Assembly (NCBI RefSeq): GCF_013752535.1
Contig: NZ_CP058348.1
Coordinates: 2,852,001-2,916,000 of the forward strand
Length of the DNA stretch: 64,000 nucleotides
Direction of reading: 5' to 3'
Source of the DNA: Bdellovibrio sp. KM01
GTDB taxonomy: Bacteria; Bdellovibrionota; Bdellovibrionia; Bdellovibrionales; Bdellovibrionaceae
The number at the start of each line of letters is the position of its first letter. Position 1 is the stretch's first letter. Made by a program: the position numbers and the translations under genes. The notes below the pieces were generated by a model. The model was not told the DNA's origin. It did not search any database and saw only the letters and a list, made by a program, of their open reading frames with translations. Of this stretch, positions 17,470 through 25,505 are shown piece by piece.

Positions 17470-18874
17470 TTGCGGCACCTTTTTTCTCTTTCGGCTCTAG
17501 AACGATGATGGAGCGTTGAGTTTGGTTCGTGTATTTTTCGCTGACTCGTTTGATATCATCCGCAGTCACAGCCTGATATTTTTCCATGTCTTTAAATAGA
17601 TTGTCGTAACTGCCAGTTACGATTTCATTCACGGCCAAAGCACGAGCTTTTCCATCCATGGTTTTCAAACTGTCCACCAACTCTTTGATCACCTGAGTTT
17701 TGGCTTTTTGCAATTCCAGGTCCGACACTTTGGTATTTCTGATTTTCCAAAGTTCGTTGTAAATGATGTCCAAGGATTCTTTGTAATCCACTCCTGGCTT
17801 CATCATCACACCCGTTGCGTAAACTCCAGCTTCTTTCATGGCGTAATTAAATGCGTAAGTGGATGTTGCCACTTGTTTTTGATAAACTAAGCGTTTGTAT
17901 AAACGCGACGATGTCCCATTCCCCAAAATATTTGCAGCTAAATCCAGCGCATACATATCAGGCTCCCCTTGCGCGGGGCTTTGGAAAGCGACGATAAAGG
18001 AACTGTTTTGCACATCCTTACGAACCACAGCGTTTTGTTGAACCGTCTGTGTTCTTTCCTTAGGATATTCGCGGCGAGGAAGCGGACGGTACTCTAAAGC
18101 ACCATAGTATTTTTCGATCAAAGATTTCACTTTAGGAGTGTCGAAGTCACCGACCAATACCAGGATGGCGTTGTTTGGCACATAGTATGTGTTATAGAAG
18201 AAACGCAGTTTTTCGCTGTCGTATTTTTCGATGTCTTTCATATAACCAATCACCGGCCAGTGATAAGCATTGGTTTTGAATACCGTGCCCATCATTGTTT
18301 CACGCACCACACCCATAGGGTTGTTGTCTACGCGCCAGCGACGTTCTTCTTTAACGACTTCTTTTTCGCTTTTTAGATCTTCCGGTTTCAAAGCCAATGC
18401 GCTCATGCGATCGACTTCCATATCCATCACCAGCTCCAATTTATCGCTGGGAAGGTTTTGATAAAAGCCCGTGTAATCATTTGTCGTAAAGGCATTATTA
18501 GAAATTCCGTTTTCATGGAAAATACGATCGAAAGCTTTACCGTCGTATTTCTTGGCACCTTTGAACATCATATGCTCAAGCATGTGGGCGGCCCCCGTCA
18601 CACCCGGAGTTTCATCACGAGAACCCACGCGGTACCAGGTGTGATAGCTCACCATCGGAACGGAATGATCCTCCACCAACAACACGGTCAGGCCATTTTT
18701 CAACTGGAACTTTGTGACCGGCAGACTAAGCTTCAAACCTTCATTGCCTGTCCATCCTTTGATGGCGCCAATGACTTCTGGTTTTGCGGGTTGAATTGGA
18801 GTGGGATCGACGGCATGTGCAGAGCTCGTAAAAATACAGGCCCCTGCCAGGAGCAAAGTTGAAATCCGTTTCAT
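17462..18874 (-). CDS. M16-family zinc metallopeptidase, exported
   Basis: The 470-residue product has a signal peptide (MKRISTLLLAGACIFTSSAHA). It carries the inverted zinc motif His97-x-x-Glu100-His101 (HMLEH) and a downstream acidic helix (EKEVVKEERRWR) that normally supplies the third ligand. The second M16 half contains NNAILVLVGDF and NGTSSRLYKRL. It is expected to cleave small peptides or unfolded proteins in the periplasm. The start at 18874 is preferred because it gives the signal peptide; a longer frame upstream does not. It is the first gene of a two-gene M16 unit. Confidence 0.93.
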   Translation of the reverse strand: MKRISTLLLAGACIFTSSAHAVDPTPIQPAKPEVIGAIKGWTGNEGLKLSLPVTKFQLKNGLTVLLVEDHSVPMVSYHTWYRVGSRDETPGVTGAAHMLEHMMFKGAKKYDGKAFDRIFHENGISNNAFTTNDYTGFYQNLPSDKLELVMDMEVDRMSALALKPEDLKSEKEVVKEERRWRVDNNPMGVVRETMMGTVFKTNAYHWPVIGYMKDIEKYDSEKLRFFYNTYYVPNNAILVLVGDFDTPKVKSLIEKYYGALEYRPLPRREYPKERTQTVQQNAVVRKDVQNSSFIVAFQSPAQGEPDMYALDLAANILGNGTSSRLYKRLVYQKQVATSTYAFNYAMKEAGVYATGVMMKPGVDYKESLDIIYNELWKIRNTKVSDLELQKAKTQVIKELVDSLKTMDGKARALAVNEIVTGSYDNLFKDMEKYQAVTADDIKRVSEKYTNQTQRSIIVLEPKEKKGAANE

Positions 18875-19019
18875 AACTGCTTCTTTCCTTGGAGTAATTT
18901 CTATCGATTTAAGTTTGGGCTGGTCACAGCGGGATGACAACAATTTGCAGTGCTTTAAGACTTAAGACAGCACCGACCTTCGCCAAGGTTTTGGCGTGCC
19001 AGGCCTTTGTGGTAGGACA

Positions 19020-19056
19020 CAATAAAAAAGGCCCCGATCCTCAGAGCCTTTTTTAA
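19020..19056 (-). terminator. Probable terminator after fliL
   Basis: AAAAAAGGC and GCCTTTTTT flank a GATC-containing loop. The stem is A/T-rich with a T-run on both strands. It lies between the fliL stop and the M16 promoter region. Confidence 0.6.
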
Positions 19057-19073
19057 AGATTTGCGGCGGCAGA

Positions 19074-19583
19074 TTATTGAACGACAAAGTCAGAAAAGAA
19101 CACGTCCTTCACGACACCCTTATGAAGGATGCCATTTACTTCCATGGCGATCTTGTCTTTAAGGAACAACTTGCCTTGGATACTTTCGAGGTCATTAAAG
19201 CCCTCTTCATTCAGAATACGAACGATTTTATCACGCGCCTTGGCGCGATTTTCCGGCTCCATGACCTCTTCGAAACCATCTTTGCCCAACATCTGAAGAT
19301 TCACTTCCAGACGGATCGTTCTTTTTGGTTCGCCTTCCAAATTCACGGTGAATTTGTCCATCGTGAACACCATTGGGGCCAATTCAGTTTCCCCAGTAGA
19401 CGCCAATTCCCGTTGAGCAGATTCCTCGCTGATAACAGGGCTTTCCCACCCTATAGTCGAGGCAAATACCATATAAGCGCCGCCACCCATCACTGCCAAA
19501 TTGATCACCGCAAACAGGATTTGCAGAATCATACCTGTGTTCTTGGGTTTTGCTGGAGCTTGTCCCTGTTGACTCTCTGCCAT
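19074..19583 (-). CDS. fliL: Flagellar basal body-associated protein FliL
   Basis: The 169-residue product has a short cytoplasmic tail, one transmembrane helix (about residues 18-40) and a periplasmic domain of the FliL stomatin-like type (FTVNLEGEPKRTIRLEVNLQML, then ARDKIVRILN and VKDVFFSDFVVQ). FliL surrounds the stator and supports motor torque. Length fits the family. GAGAGG precedes the start. Oddly, no other flagellar structural gene is adjacent, so this is an isolated copy; a second fliL elsewhere in the genome is possible. Confidence 0.88.
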   Translation of the reverse strand: MAESQQGQAPAKPKNTGMILQILFAVINLAVMGGGAYMVFASTIGWESPVISEESAQRELASTGETELAPMVFTMDKFTVNLEGEPKRTIRLEVNLQMLGKDGFEEVMEPENRAKARDKIVRILNEEGFNDLESIQGKLFLKDKIAMEVNGILHKGVVKDVFFSDFVVQ

Positions 19584-19707
19584 GTAAACCTCTCACTTCC
19601 TTAAAGCTATCGGTGTAACAGTCCTAGGTCTTAACAGTGGAGACTTCAAATTTTCTTAAGGGATTTCCGATATTTCGTCTAACGTTTAGACAATTTCATT
19701 CTGAGGC

Positions 19708-19738
19708 TTGACAAAAATCACCAATCTTCCGAAATAAT
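19708..19738 (+). promoter_or_regulatory. Promoter of the L,D-transpeptidase gene, giving a near-leaderless mRNA
   Basis: Consensus -35 TTGACA and a 5/6 -10 (AATAAT) are 19 bases apart. Transcription would begin at about the ATG at 19744, and no ribosome-binding site is present. A near-palindrome (19677-19691) lies just upstream and could be an operator. Confidence 0.5.
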
Positions 19739-19743
19739 AGATT

Positions 19744-20754
19744 ATGAGAATTTTGCTCTCGGGATCCCTAATATTATTATCGTGTTTGCCTGTGAAGGCG
19801 GAATCTGTATCATCTGCACCGTCTCAACTTGAGGCGACCGATTTGCTGCCAGCTCCGCTGCTACAGATCTCAGAGACAGAGGCTTTCTCTAAATTCGTTT
19901 TCTTGGTCGACAAAGAAAAACGCAAATTGTCTGTTTTCGAACGCAATGGCGAACAAATCAAAAAAGTAGAAGAGTTCCCGGCTGACATCGGTAAAAACGG
20001 TGGTAACAAAACTAAGCGTGACGACGCCAGAACTCCAGAAGGTATCTACTTCCTGGAAAAGCGCCTGACTCAACCAGAAATTCCATTCAACCTTTATGGT
20101 GGCTTGGCATTCACGACGAACTATCCAAATCTTTTCGATAAGCGCGAAAACAAAACAGGTTCTGGCATCTGGCTTCATGCGATCCCCGACACTGTGCCAT
20201 TGACTCGCGGTTCTCGTGGTTGTGTGGTTGTTCGTAACGAAGTTATCAAAAAACTTGCGGACTACGTTAAATTGAACGAAACACCGATCTTGATTTTCGA
20301 CCATGTTAGCTATGTTCAAAAAGACGAGCACGAAAAGCGCCGTGTGGCTTTGAACAGCTTCATCGAAGGTTGGAGACAATCTTGGGAAGCTCAAGATATC
20401 GATAAGTATATGAGCTACTATGATGCTGACTTTAAAGCTCCCGGTTTTAACTTCACATCCTGGAAAGCTCACAAATCGAACTTGAAAAAACAGTACGAAT
20501 TCATCAAAGTTCACCTTTCCCAACCTTATATCGTTGCTCACAACGAGCAATTGTTGGTGAAAACGCTGCAACGCTATGAATCTGACAAGCACATCGACTA
20601 CGGTGTGAAAACGATCTATGCGGTGAAATCAGGCGACACTTATAAAATCATCCGTGAAGAATGGGCACCGTTTAATTCTAAAGCGGTGACTTCTGCGATC
20701 GCTCGCGAGAACTCCATGACAGCTCAAGCTGGCAACATCCAGCAAACTCAGTAA
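19744..20754 (+). CDS. Exported L,D-transpeptidase (YkuD) with C-terminal NTF2-like domain
   Basis: The 336-residue product has a signal peptide (ending PVKA). The YkuD domain (about residues 50-180) has the active-site signature His145...Ser157-Arg-Gly-Cys160-x3-Arg164. Such enzymes form or exchange cross-links at the diaminopimelate residue of peptidoglycan or cleave them. A C-terminal NTF2/SnoaL-like domain (about 195-320; FIEGWRQSWEAQDIDKYMSYY) probably helps substrate or wall binding. L,D-transpeptidases are known to act on prey peptidoglycan in Bdellovibrio; assigning this one to prey or self wall is a guess. Confidence 0.9.
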   Translation: MRILLSGSLILLSCLPVKAESVSSAPSQLEATDLLPAPLLQISETEAFSKFVFLVDKEKRKLSVFERNGEQIKKVEEFPADIGKNGGNKTKRDDARTPEGIYFLEKRLTQPEIPFNLYGGLAFTTNYPNLFDKRENKTGSGIWLHAIPDTVPLTRGSRGCVVVRNEVIKKLADYVKLNETPILIFDHVSYVQKDEHEKRRVALNSFIEGWRQSWEAQDIDKYMSYYDADFKAPGFNFTSWKAHKSNLKKQYEFIKVHLSQPYIVAHNEQLLVKTLQRYESDKHIDYGVKTIYAVKSGDTYKIIREEWAPFNSKAVTSAIARENSMTAQAGNIQQTQ

Positions 20755-20770
20755 TCTTAAGGGGCGATAA

Positions 20771-21706
20771 ATGACGAAAAAATCGCCCTCTGCCGTTGCG
20801 ACTTCGCACGTCCAAGACTTTCTTGCAGACTTAAAACTGCTTTCAAATCTGCCGACTTCCAAAAAATTTCAAAAGATCACCTTGGAAGAATATCCCTTAG
20901 ATGCGCAGCTATTGCACTCAAGCGCCTTGTATCGCGCAAGTCGCGAAATGTATTTGGAATTGGGTGGAGCATTCGAAGCCAAGGTCTGTTCAACGATGCG
21001 CTCCCTGAGCGCTCAAGACTTGTTTGCTGATGTGATTCAATACTCCCCATCCTGGTCCGAGCTTTTGTGGTTCCGAGATCATTCTCAAGAACTCGCAGAT
21101 CCTGACAAGGAATTGGAAGCCTTGGGCCGCTTTAATGAAATCTCCCTGTATCATGAACAAAACCACCGCGTGCTGTGGCGCCTGCTGCCACCGGCACCGA
21201 AAGATGCCACAGGATTTCGCCGCTATTTGAATTTTGCGGAAAGTTTAGTGGTCGTTTTAGATCTGGCTTTGGGTGACGAACTGGGCAAAAAGCTTTCTCC
21301 GATTTACGAAGATCTGAAAGTGATTTATCGCTCTGGTGGAGAGCACTCTTACCACACCAAAGACCTTGCAACATATCGCAAGTATTTGCTGGCGATGGTG
21401 GGTGCAACTTACTGCACGCTTGAACTGGTCAACCCCGAGGACATCGTCAAAGTGGTCGACTATGTATTTCCAGGTCAAAAGAAAATGAACAAGGATGCCA
21501 CAGAACGCAGCTTGGAAATCAATGAGCTGTTCACTCGCGTGACCAATCCACAGTGGCAGGAACGTTACTGGCAGGAAGCACAAAAGAAACTTGCAAAAAT
21601 TCACAAGCCTTCCAAAGAAGGCGTATTTAATCTTGCTGCAGATCCCTTAGATTTAGATGCGGAATTCCAGATCGCTTTAAGAGTTTTTGAATATTACGGT
21701 ATTTGA
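20771..21706 (+). CDS. Cytosolic protein of unknown function
   Basis: The 311-residue product has a good ribosome-binding site (AAGGGGCG) and starts 16 bases after the YkuD stop, so it may be co-transcribed. It has no signal peptide or membrane segment and is mainly helical. It contains HEQNH (residues 128-132), which matches the zinc pattern HExxH, but no clear downstream third ligand is visible, so this may be chance. No family is recognised. Confidence 0.65.
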   Translation: MTKKSPSAVATSHVQDFLADLKLLSNLPTSKKFQKITLEEYPLDAQLLHSSALYRASREMYLELGGAFEAKVCSTMRSLSAQDLFADVIQYSPSWSELLWFRDHSQELADPDKELEALGRFNEISLYHEQNHRVLWRLLPPAPKDATGFRRYLNFAESLVVVLDLALGDELGKKLSPIYEDLKVIYRSGGEHSYHTKDLATYRKYLLAMVGATYCTLELVNPEDIVKVVDYVFPGQKKMNKDATERSLEINELFTRVTNPQWQERYWQEAQKKLAKIHKPSKEGVFNLAADPLDLDAEFQIALRVFEYYGI

Positions 21707-21736
21707 AAAAAAAGCAGCCCCTGAGAGAGGCTGCTT
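21706..21736 (-). terminator. Intrinsic terminator after the Cys-repeat protein gene
   Basis: The stem AGCAGCC/GGCTGCT with a 9-base loop is followed by eight T on the minus strand. It begins at the stop codon of the plus-strand gene, which it may also serve weakly. Confidence 0.85.
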
Positions 21737-21757
21737 CGGCAGATATATCTTACGGCC

Positions 21758-22432
21758 CTATTGGCCGATAAACTTTTTGCAATCAGCAATATTATTGAAA
21801 GTCTCGGTGCCGGTTTGCACAGAGCCGTTGTTCATATTCAAGTTCAAAGCAACATACGGGTTACGTCCGTCTGCATCTCTGGATACGCACATGACGATAT
21901 TGTTATTGCGATCAGGTCTTAGAGTTCTAAGAGTCTCCAGGCAGTCTGCTTTGTTCATAACTGTTTTTGAAATACGCGCCGCTTGACCACCATTCAACAG
22001 TGCAAGCAATGTCGGCTCTCTGCCGTCGTTGTCACGAGAAGTACAGATCAAGCCTTTGTAACCGATATAACGGATTAAATTCATCGCTTGTTCACAGCTT
22101 GGCAAAGTGTCGTATGTGATTTGCAAACGAGTCACGTTGATGCCTTCACGGATGGCCAATGAGTACGGAGCACGGCCATCGTTATCACGAGATACGCACG
22201 TATAGCGAGAGTCGCCACCACCACCTGGGCCTTCAAGATCGCCGTCCAAAACACGACGGATAGAATCCAAGCTCTTGTTGATTTGTTCTCTTTGAGATTG
22301 AGACAACTCGTGACCACGGTAACGAAGCTCCATCGCAATACGATCTGCTTTTTCCGCGATACGATCTCCGGGAGCAGCTACGGCCGCAACTGAAAGCAAA
22401 CAACCCATGACTAATACCGAAAGTAATTTCAT
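21758..22432 (-). CDS. Secreted three-repeat cysteine protein, unknown function
   Basis: The 224-residue product has a signal peptide (MKLLSVLVMGCLLSVAAVAA). After a helical stretch and a Gly-rich linker come three tandem units of about 51 residues. Each begins C-V/T-S-R-D-x-D-G-R-x-P (cysteines at 79, 130, 182) and has a second cysteine 34-36 residues later (113, 164, 218), suggesting one disulfide per unit. SRDxDGR looks like a metal-binding or sugar-contact loop but I do not know the family. The start at 22432 is chosen for the signal peptide. Confidence 0.75.
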   Translation of the reverse strand: MKLLSVLVMGCLLSVAAVAAPGDRIAEKADRIAMELRYRGHELSQSQREQINKSLDSIRRVLDGDLEGPGGGGDSRYTCVSRDNDGRAPYSLAIREGINVTRLQITYDTLPSCEQAMNLIRYIGYKGLICTSRDNDGREPTLLALLNGGQAARISKTVMNKADCLETLRTLRPDRNNNIVMCVSRDADGRNPYVALNLNMNNGSVQTGTETFNNIADCKKFIGQ

Positions 22433-22605
22433 AAGCACATCCTTTAATGAATTGAAAATTATCATGCTGAGGGAGGCTTTATCACATTTTGTGCCAATCA
22501 GATCAGGGCCGAAGTGGCTCTATTTTGCTTTAAACTGTTGCTCTGACTGCAACAGGAAGTATTTATCCGCGTGTCTACGGATTGGTCGGTCAAAAAAGAA
22601 ATAAA
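22433..22605. other. Intergenic stretch with inverted repeats
   Basis: Between the Cys-repeat gene and the terminator of the 62-residue gene. It contains CTGTTGC/GCAACAG with a 7-base loop (22535-22555) and a smaller ATCCG/CGGAT (22568-22585). No promoter boxes stand out; the minus-strand promoter of the Cys-repeat gene should be here. Confidence 0.3.
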
Positions 22606-22632
22606 AAAAGCAGCCTCTTGGGGCTGCTTTTC
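22606..22632 (-). terminator. Intrinsic terminator after the 62-residue gene
   Basis: The stem AAAGCAGCC/GGCTGCTTT with a 5-base loop is followed by a T-run on the minus strand, 25 bases beyond the stop. Its stem is nearly the same as that of the terminator at 21706. Confidence 0.85.
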
Positions 22633-22656
22633 AGATTCAAACTTGTCGAAAAAATC

Positions 22657-22845
22657 TTAGTGAGATTCTTCGTTTGAAGTTGAAGATTTACCGTCGATAG
22701 TGAATTTCTCAACGTTGTGAGCAAGATCAGGAAGTTGCTCAAGGTGCTTTTGCAATTCATCCTTTTTAAGCTCACCAGAGTTAACCTTAGCTTCAGTCAT
22801 TCTAGTATCCCATTTAAGATTTTTGTTAGCTTCAGCCAAAGACAT
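22657..22845 (-). CDS. Small cytosolic protein of unknown function (62 residues)
   Basis: A short, highly charged, mainly helical product (MSLAEANKNLKWDTRMTEAK ... ELKKDELQKHLEQLPDLA). AAGGAG seven bases before ATG at 22845 and a strong terminator directly after the stop make it a convincing single-gene unit. A longer in-frame start at 22878 lacks this support. The composition (many Lys, Glu, Leu; no Cys) could suit a small regulator or DNA/protein-binding factor, but no family is recognised. Confidence 0.7.
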   Translation of the reverse strand: MSLAEANKNLKWDTRMTEAKVNSGELKKDELQKHLEQLPDLAHNVEKFTIDGKSSTSNEESH

Positions 22846-22979
22846 CGCGTGCTCCTTTAGAAATTTATAAATGCCCAAATTTTATATCGAAACCAAGGAA
22901 GTTTGTCCAGCCCCAGCTTCCTGAACCGAACGAAGACGTAAAATCTAGAAGGTCTTCTTCCGGGAACTCCAGGAATGGT

Positions 22980-23016
22980 CAAAAAGGCCCGACAACGCAG
23001 CAGTTGGGCCTTTTTC
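22980..23016 (-). terminator. Intrinsic terminator after the rhomboid gene
   Basis: AAAAAGGCCC and GGGCCTTTTT pair around a 15-base region that itself can form AAC...GTT. It lies just past the rhomboid stop. Confidence 0.85.
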
Positions 23017-23023
23017 ACCGGGT

Positions 23024-23773
23024 CTAATTCCAGTATTTGGGTGGTTTGTCGGACTTCTTCTCGTTATCAACGACCAAGCGGAGGTTTCGCCCCTTGTTTT
23101 TAGCCTTCTTTTTGAAGTCTTGACGAATGAACCAGGCTTTAATTTGAAGAGTAACGAAGCCAGCCACGATACCGCCCAAATGGGCCAAGTATGCCACTTC
23201 TCCGCCAGTGACGCCAGACGTCATCATGGAGGCAAACTGAACCAAGCCCATCAAGGCTACGAACCATTTGTTCTTCATGGGGAAGAGCATAAAGAAGTAT
23301 ACGATGCGTTCACCAAAGATGATCCCTTGAGCCAGCAAAAGACCAAAGATCGCACCCGAAGCGCCAACCACTGGAACGATCAAACCCGTTTCAGAACCTG
23401 TCGCCAAAGCCCAACCCCAAACACCCACGCAATAAAGAATCGCGGCACCGATGCCTGAAGCGAAATAATAAGTCAGGAAGAACTTCGTGCCCCAACGCTG
23501 TTCCAGCTCGGCTCCAAAAAACCAAAGCATCAGCATGTTGAACAGAATGTGCGTCACTTGCAAAGAGTGCACGAACATATAAGTGAAGAGCTGCCAAATC
23601 TCGAAATTGAAAAGCACTTTACCTGGGTAAAGCGCCAAATAAGGCGTGATAGGAATTTTAGCGAATCCCTCCACCATTACTTGCAGAAGAAACCAAATCG
23701 CCACATTGATGATCAGCAACCACTTCACCGCGGGAGTCATGGGAGCTGTTTGAAAACTTACGCCTCTATTCAT
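23024..23773 (-). CDS. Rhomboid-family intramembrane serine protease
   Basis: The 249-residue polytopic membrane protein has the rhomboid catalytic pair: Ser139 in GASGAIFG and His198 in AHLGG. His75 and Asn79 (HILFNM) supply the usual oxyanion helpers, and a WR-like L1 loop (EQRWG) is present. Rhomboids cut transmembrane helices of other membrane proteins. The gene is last in sppA-HIT-rhomboid and overlaps the HIT gene by four bases. Confidence 0.93.
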   Translation of the reverse strand: MNRGVSFQTAPMTPAVKWLLIINVAIWFLLQVMVEGFAKIPITPYLALYPGKVLFNFEIWQLFTYMFVHSLQVTHILFNMLMLWFFGAELEQRWGTKFFLTYYFASGIGAAILYCVGVWGWALATGSETGLIVPVVGASGAIFGLLLAQGIIFGERIVYFFMLFPMKNKWFVALMGLVQFASMMTSGVTGGEVAYLAHLGGIVAGFVTLQIKAWFIRQDFKKKAKNKGRNLRLVVDNEKKSDKPPKYWN

Positions 23774-24387
23774 ATCTTTTTAAAATACTCCAAAAACTTC
23801 TCATAGGTCTGCTCGAGACTTTCAACCAAGACCTTGGTCTCAGCAATTAAAGGAAAGAAATTAAGATCCCCTGCCCAGCGCGGAATCATATGATAGTGAA
23901 GATGCTCGGGAATCCCCGCACCTGCTACCGCCCCGTGATTAAGTCCCAGGTTAATGCCACCGGGTTCATAAATCGAGTTGATCGCGGCCATCGTGTGACG
24001 AATCGTGTTTTGGACGTCCGTGTATTCAGCATCACTGAGCTTTAACAGGTCACCGCAGTGCCGAAGAGGCAAAACCAGAACATGACCACTGTTGTAAGGA
24101 AACTTATTAAGAACAACCATTGAGTGTTTTGATTTGTAGACACACAAGGTATCGAATGAAGCTTCGTGTTTCGCGGCATTACAGAAAACGCAACCCTCAG
24201 GTTTAATCAGCTTACGCACGTACTTCATACGATCTGGACGGAAAAGAACATCTCTTTCCATCGGCCAAACATTTTGGTTAATACAGATCGCAGCTTTTTC
24301 GGCCGAGGAGGAAATTTTCTTCTGAACCGATTTCTTAGGTGCCGCTTTTTTAGGTGAAGATTTCTTTAACGCTTTCTTTTTTGCCAT
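23770..24387 (-). CDS. HIT-family hydrolase, Ap4A phosphorylase-like
   Basis: The roughly 205-residue product has a Lys/Ala/Pro-rich basic N-terminal tail (about 35 residues) and then a HIT domain. Seen are CVFC (possible zinc site), NKFPYNSGHVLVLP and the active-site triad HLHYH in EHLHYHMIPRW. The spacing and GLNHG...GIPEHLHYH pattern resembles actinobacterial diadenosine-tetraphosphate phosphorylases, so Ap4A or another dinucleotide is the probable substrate. The ATG overlaps nothing but follows the sppA stop by three bases. The basic tail is unusual and could bind nucleic acid. Confidence 0.88.
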   Translation of the reverse strand: MAKKKALKKSSPKKAAPKKSVQKKISSSAEKAAICINQNVWPMERDVLFRPDRMKYVRKLIKPEGCVFCNAAKHEASFDTLCVYKSKHSMVVLNKFPYNSGHVLVLPLRHCGDLLKLSDAEYTDVQNTIRHTMAAINSIYEPGGINLGLNHGAVAGAGIPEHLHYHMIPRWAGDLNFFPLIAETKVLVESLEQTYEKFLEYFKKI

Positions 24388-24390
24388 CAA

Positions 24391-25386
24391 CTACTCCCAG
24401 TAGCCTGGCATCATGTACAAAGGTTGGTTCAAGTATTTTGCACGAAGCAGATACTTTACCGCACCCTCAACGTTCACGCCTGGAGTGATGCCAGCAGCAA
24501 CCGCAGCTTTACCTTTTAGAAGGTCTGCATAGTCACCCAAAGAATTCATATCGTCTTCAGATTCTTTGTCGCCGAAATCAAAGATGCTCATTTTCTTTTT
24601 AGGAACCTCAAAGACATCATAGTCTTTACCAAGTTTCGCCATGTCCGCTGCAAGCTTGATAGCATCATCCAAGAAACCTTCTTGATCGGCAAAACCCGTT
24701 TTCACGGCGAAGGCACCTGTGAACACACGGCCGTCAGCATACTCAGATACCACTTCGTCTTTCAGCTTACGCTCTTTCGCCACCGTTCCTTTGAACTGGG
24801 CATAGACTTCGTTAATCATGTTTTGGAAAAGCTCTTTTTCATCCGCGCGCATCCCGCGGTACTCGGCACCTGAATCTTTAAATTTTCCAGACGTGATAGA
24901 GTAACGGGAAACTTTCGCCCAATCATAAAGCTTTTCAAGATTCGCGAACTCCATGATCACACCGATAGAACCCACCAGTGCCCCTGGAGCCACCACGATT
25001 TTGTCACAGGCCACAGCTGAGTAGTAAGCACCGGAAGCCATCACTCCCGTTGTCACACAAACCACGGGCTTTTTAAGTTCTTCACGAACTTGTTTGATGT
25101 GGTGATAGATCTCTTGAGAAGGACCAACAGAGCCGCCTGGAGAGTTGATGTTGATCACGATCGCTTTTACGCGATTGTCGTCAGAATATTTTTTTAGATT
25201 TTTCAGGAAGCGTTTGCCGTTCAGGATCACGCCATTCATTTCAAGTTGCAGGATCGTGTTTTTAGCCGTCAGTTTTTTTTCCTGCTCACCGAACATGCCG
25301 GAGCCCGCTTTCAGGACCGCACCGATACCGATGAAAACCAAAATAATGATGATGAGTTTTTTGAAGAAACCGGACTTCTGCGCCAC
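24391..25386 (-). CDS. sppA: Signal peptide peptidase SppA
   Basis: The 331-residue product has an N-terminal membrane anchor (about residues 11-28) and a single Clp-like serine/lysine protease domain. INSPGGSVGPS, the catalytic Ser region TGVMASGAYYSA and the catalytic Lys in TSGKFKDSGAEYRGM are all present. It degrades signal peptides left in the inner membrane after secretion. The short form fits the Bacillus-type rather than the duplicated E. coli type. The start is GTG, with AGGAG upstream. It heads sppA-HIT-rhomboid and follows rpsA after a terminator. Confidence 0.93.
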   Translation of the reverse strand: MAQKSGFFKKLIIIILVFIGIGAVLKAGSGMFGEQEKKLTAKNTILQLEMNGVILNGKRFLKNLKKYSDDNRVKAIVININSPGGSVGPSQEIYHHIKQVREELKKPVVCVTTGVMASGAYYSAVACDKIVVAPGALVGSIGVIMEFANLEKLYDWAKVSRYSITSGKFKDSGAEYRGMRADEKELFQNMINEVYAQFKGTVAKERKLKDEVVSEYADGRVFTGAFAVKTGFADQEGFLDDAIKLAADMAKLGKDYDVFEVPKKKMSIFDFGDKESEDDMNSLGDYADLLKGKAAVAAGITPGVNVEGAVKYLLRAKYLNQPLYMMPGYWE

Positions 25387-25406
25387 GCTGCTGACTCCTG
25401 CTGAAA

Positions 25407-25441
25407 TAAAAAAAGGGGAACCTTGGTAGGCTCCCCTTTTT
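25407..25441 (-). terminator. Intrinsic terminator between rpsA and sppA
   Basis: The stem AAAAGGGGA/TCCCCTTTT with a T-run on the minus strand, about 65 bases after the rpsA stop and 20 bases before the sppA start. It could act as an attenuator letting some rpsA transcripts continue. Confidence 0.88.
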
Positions 25442-25505
25442 CGACATTTCAGTCAATTACGCCAAGCGTCTGGACAACACTCCAACTTGCGTCGGAGTAA
25501 TGTGA

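Noticed and set aside
18956-18974. Direct TTAAGAC-TTAAGAC repeat upstream of the M16 unit
   Set aside because: Too short and A/T-rich to separate from chance without comparative data.
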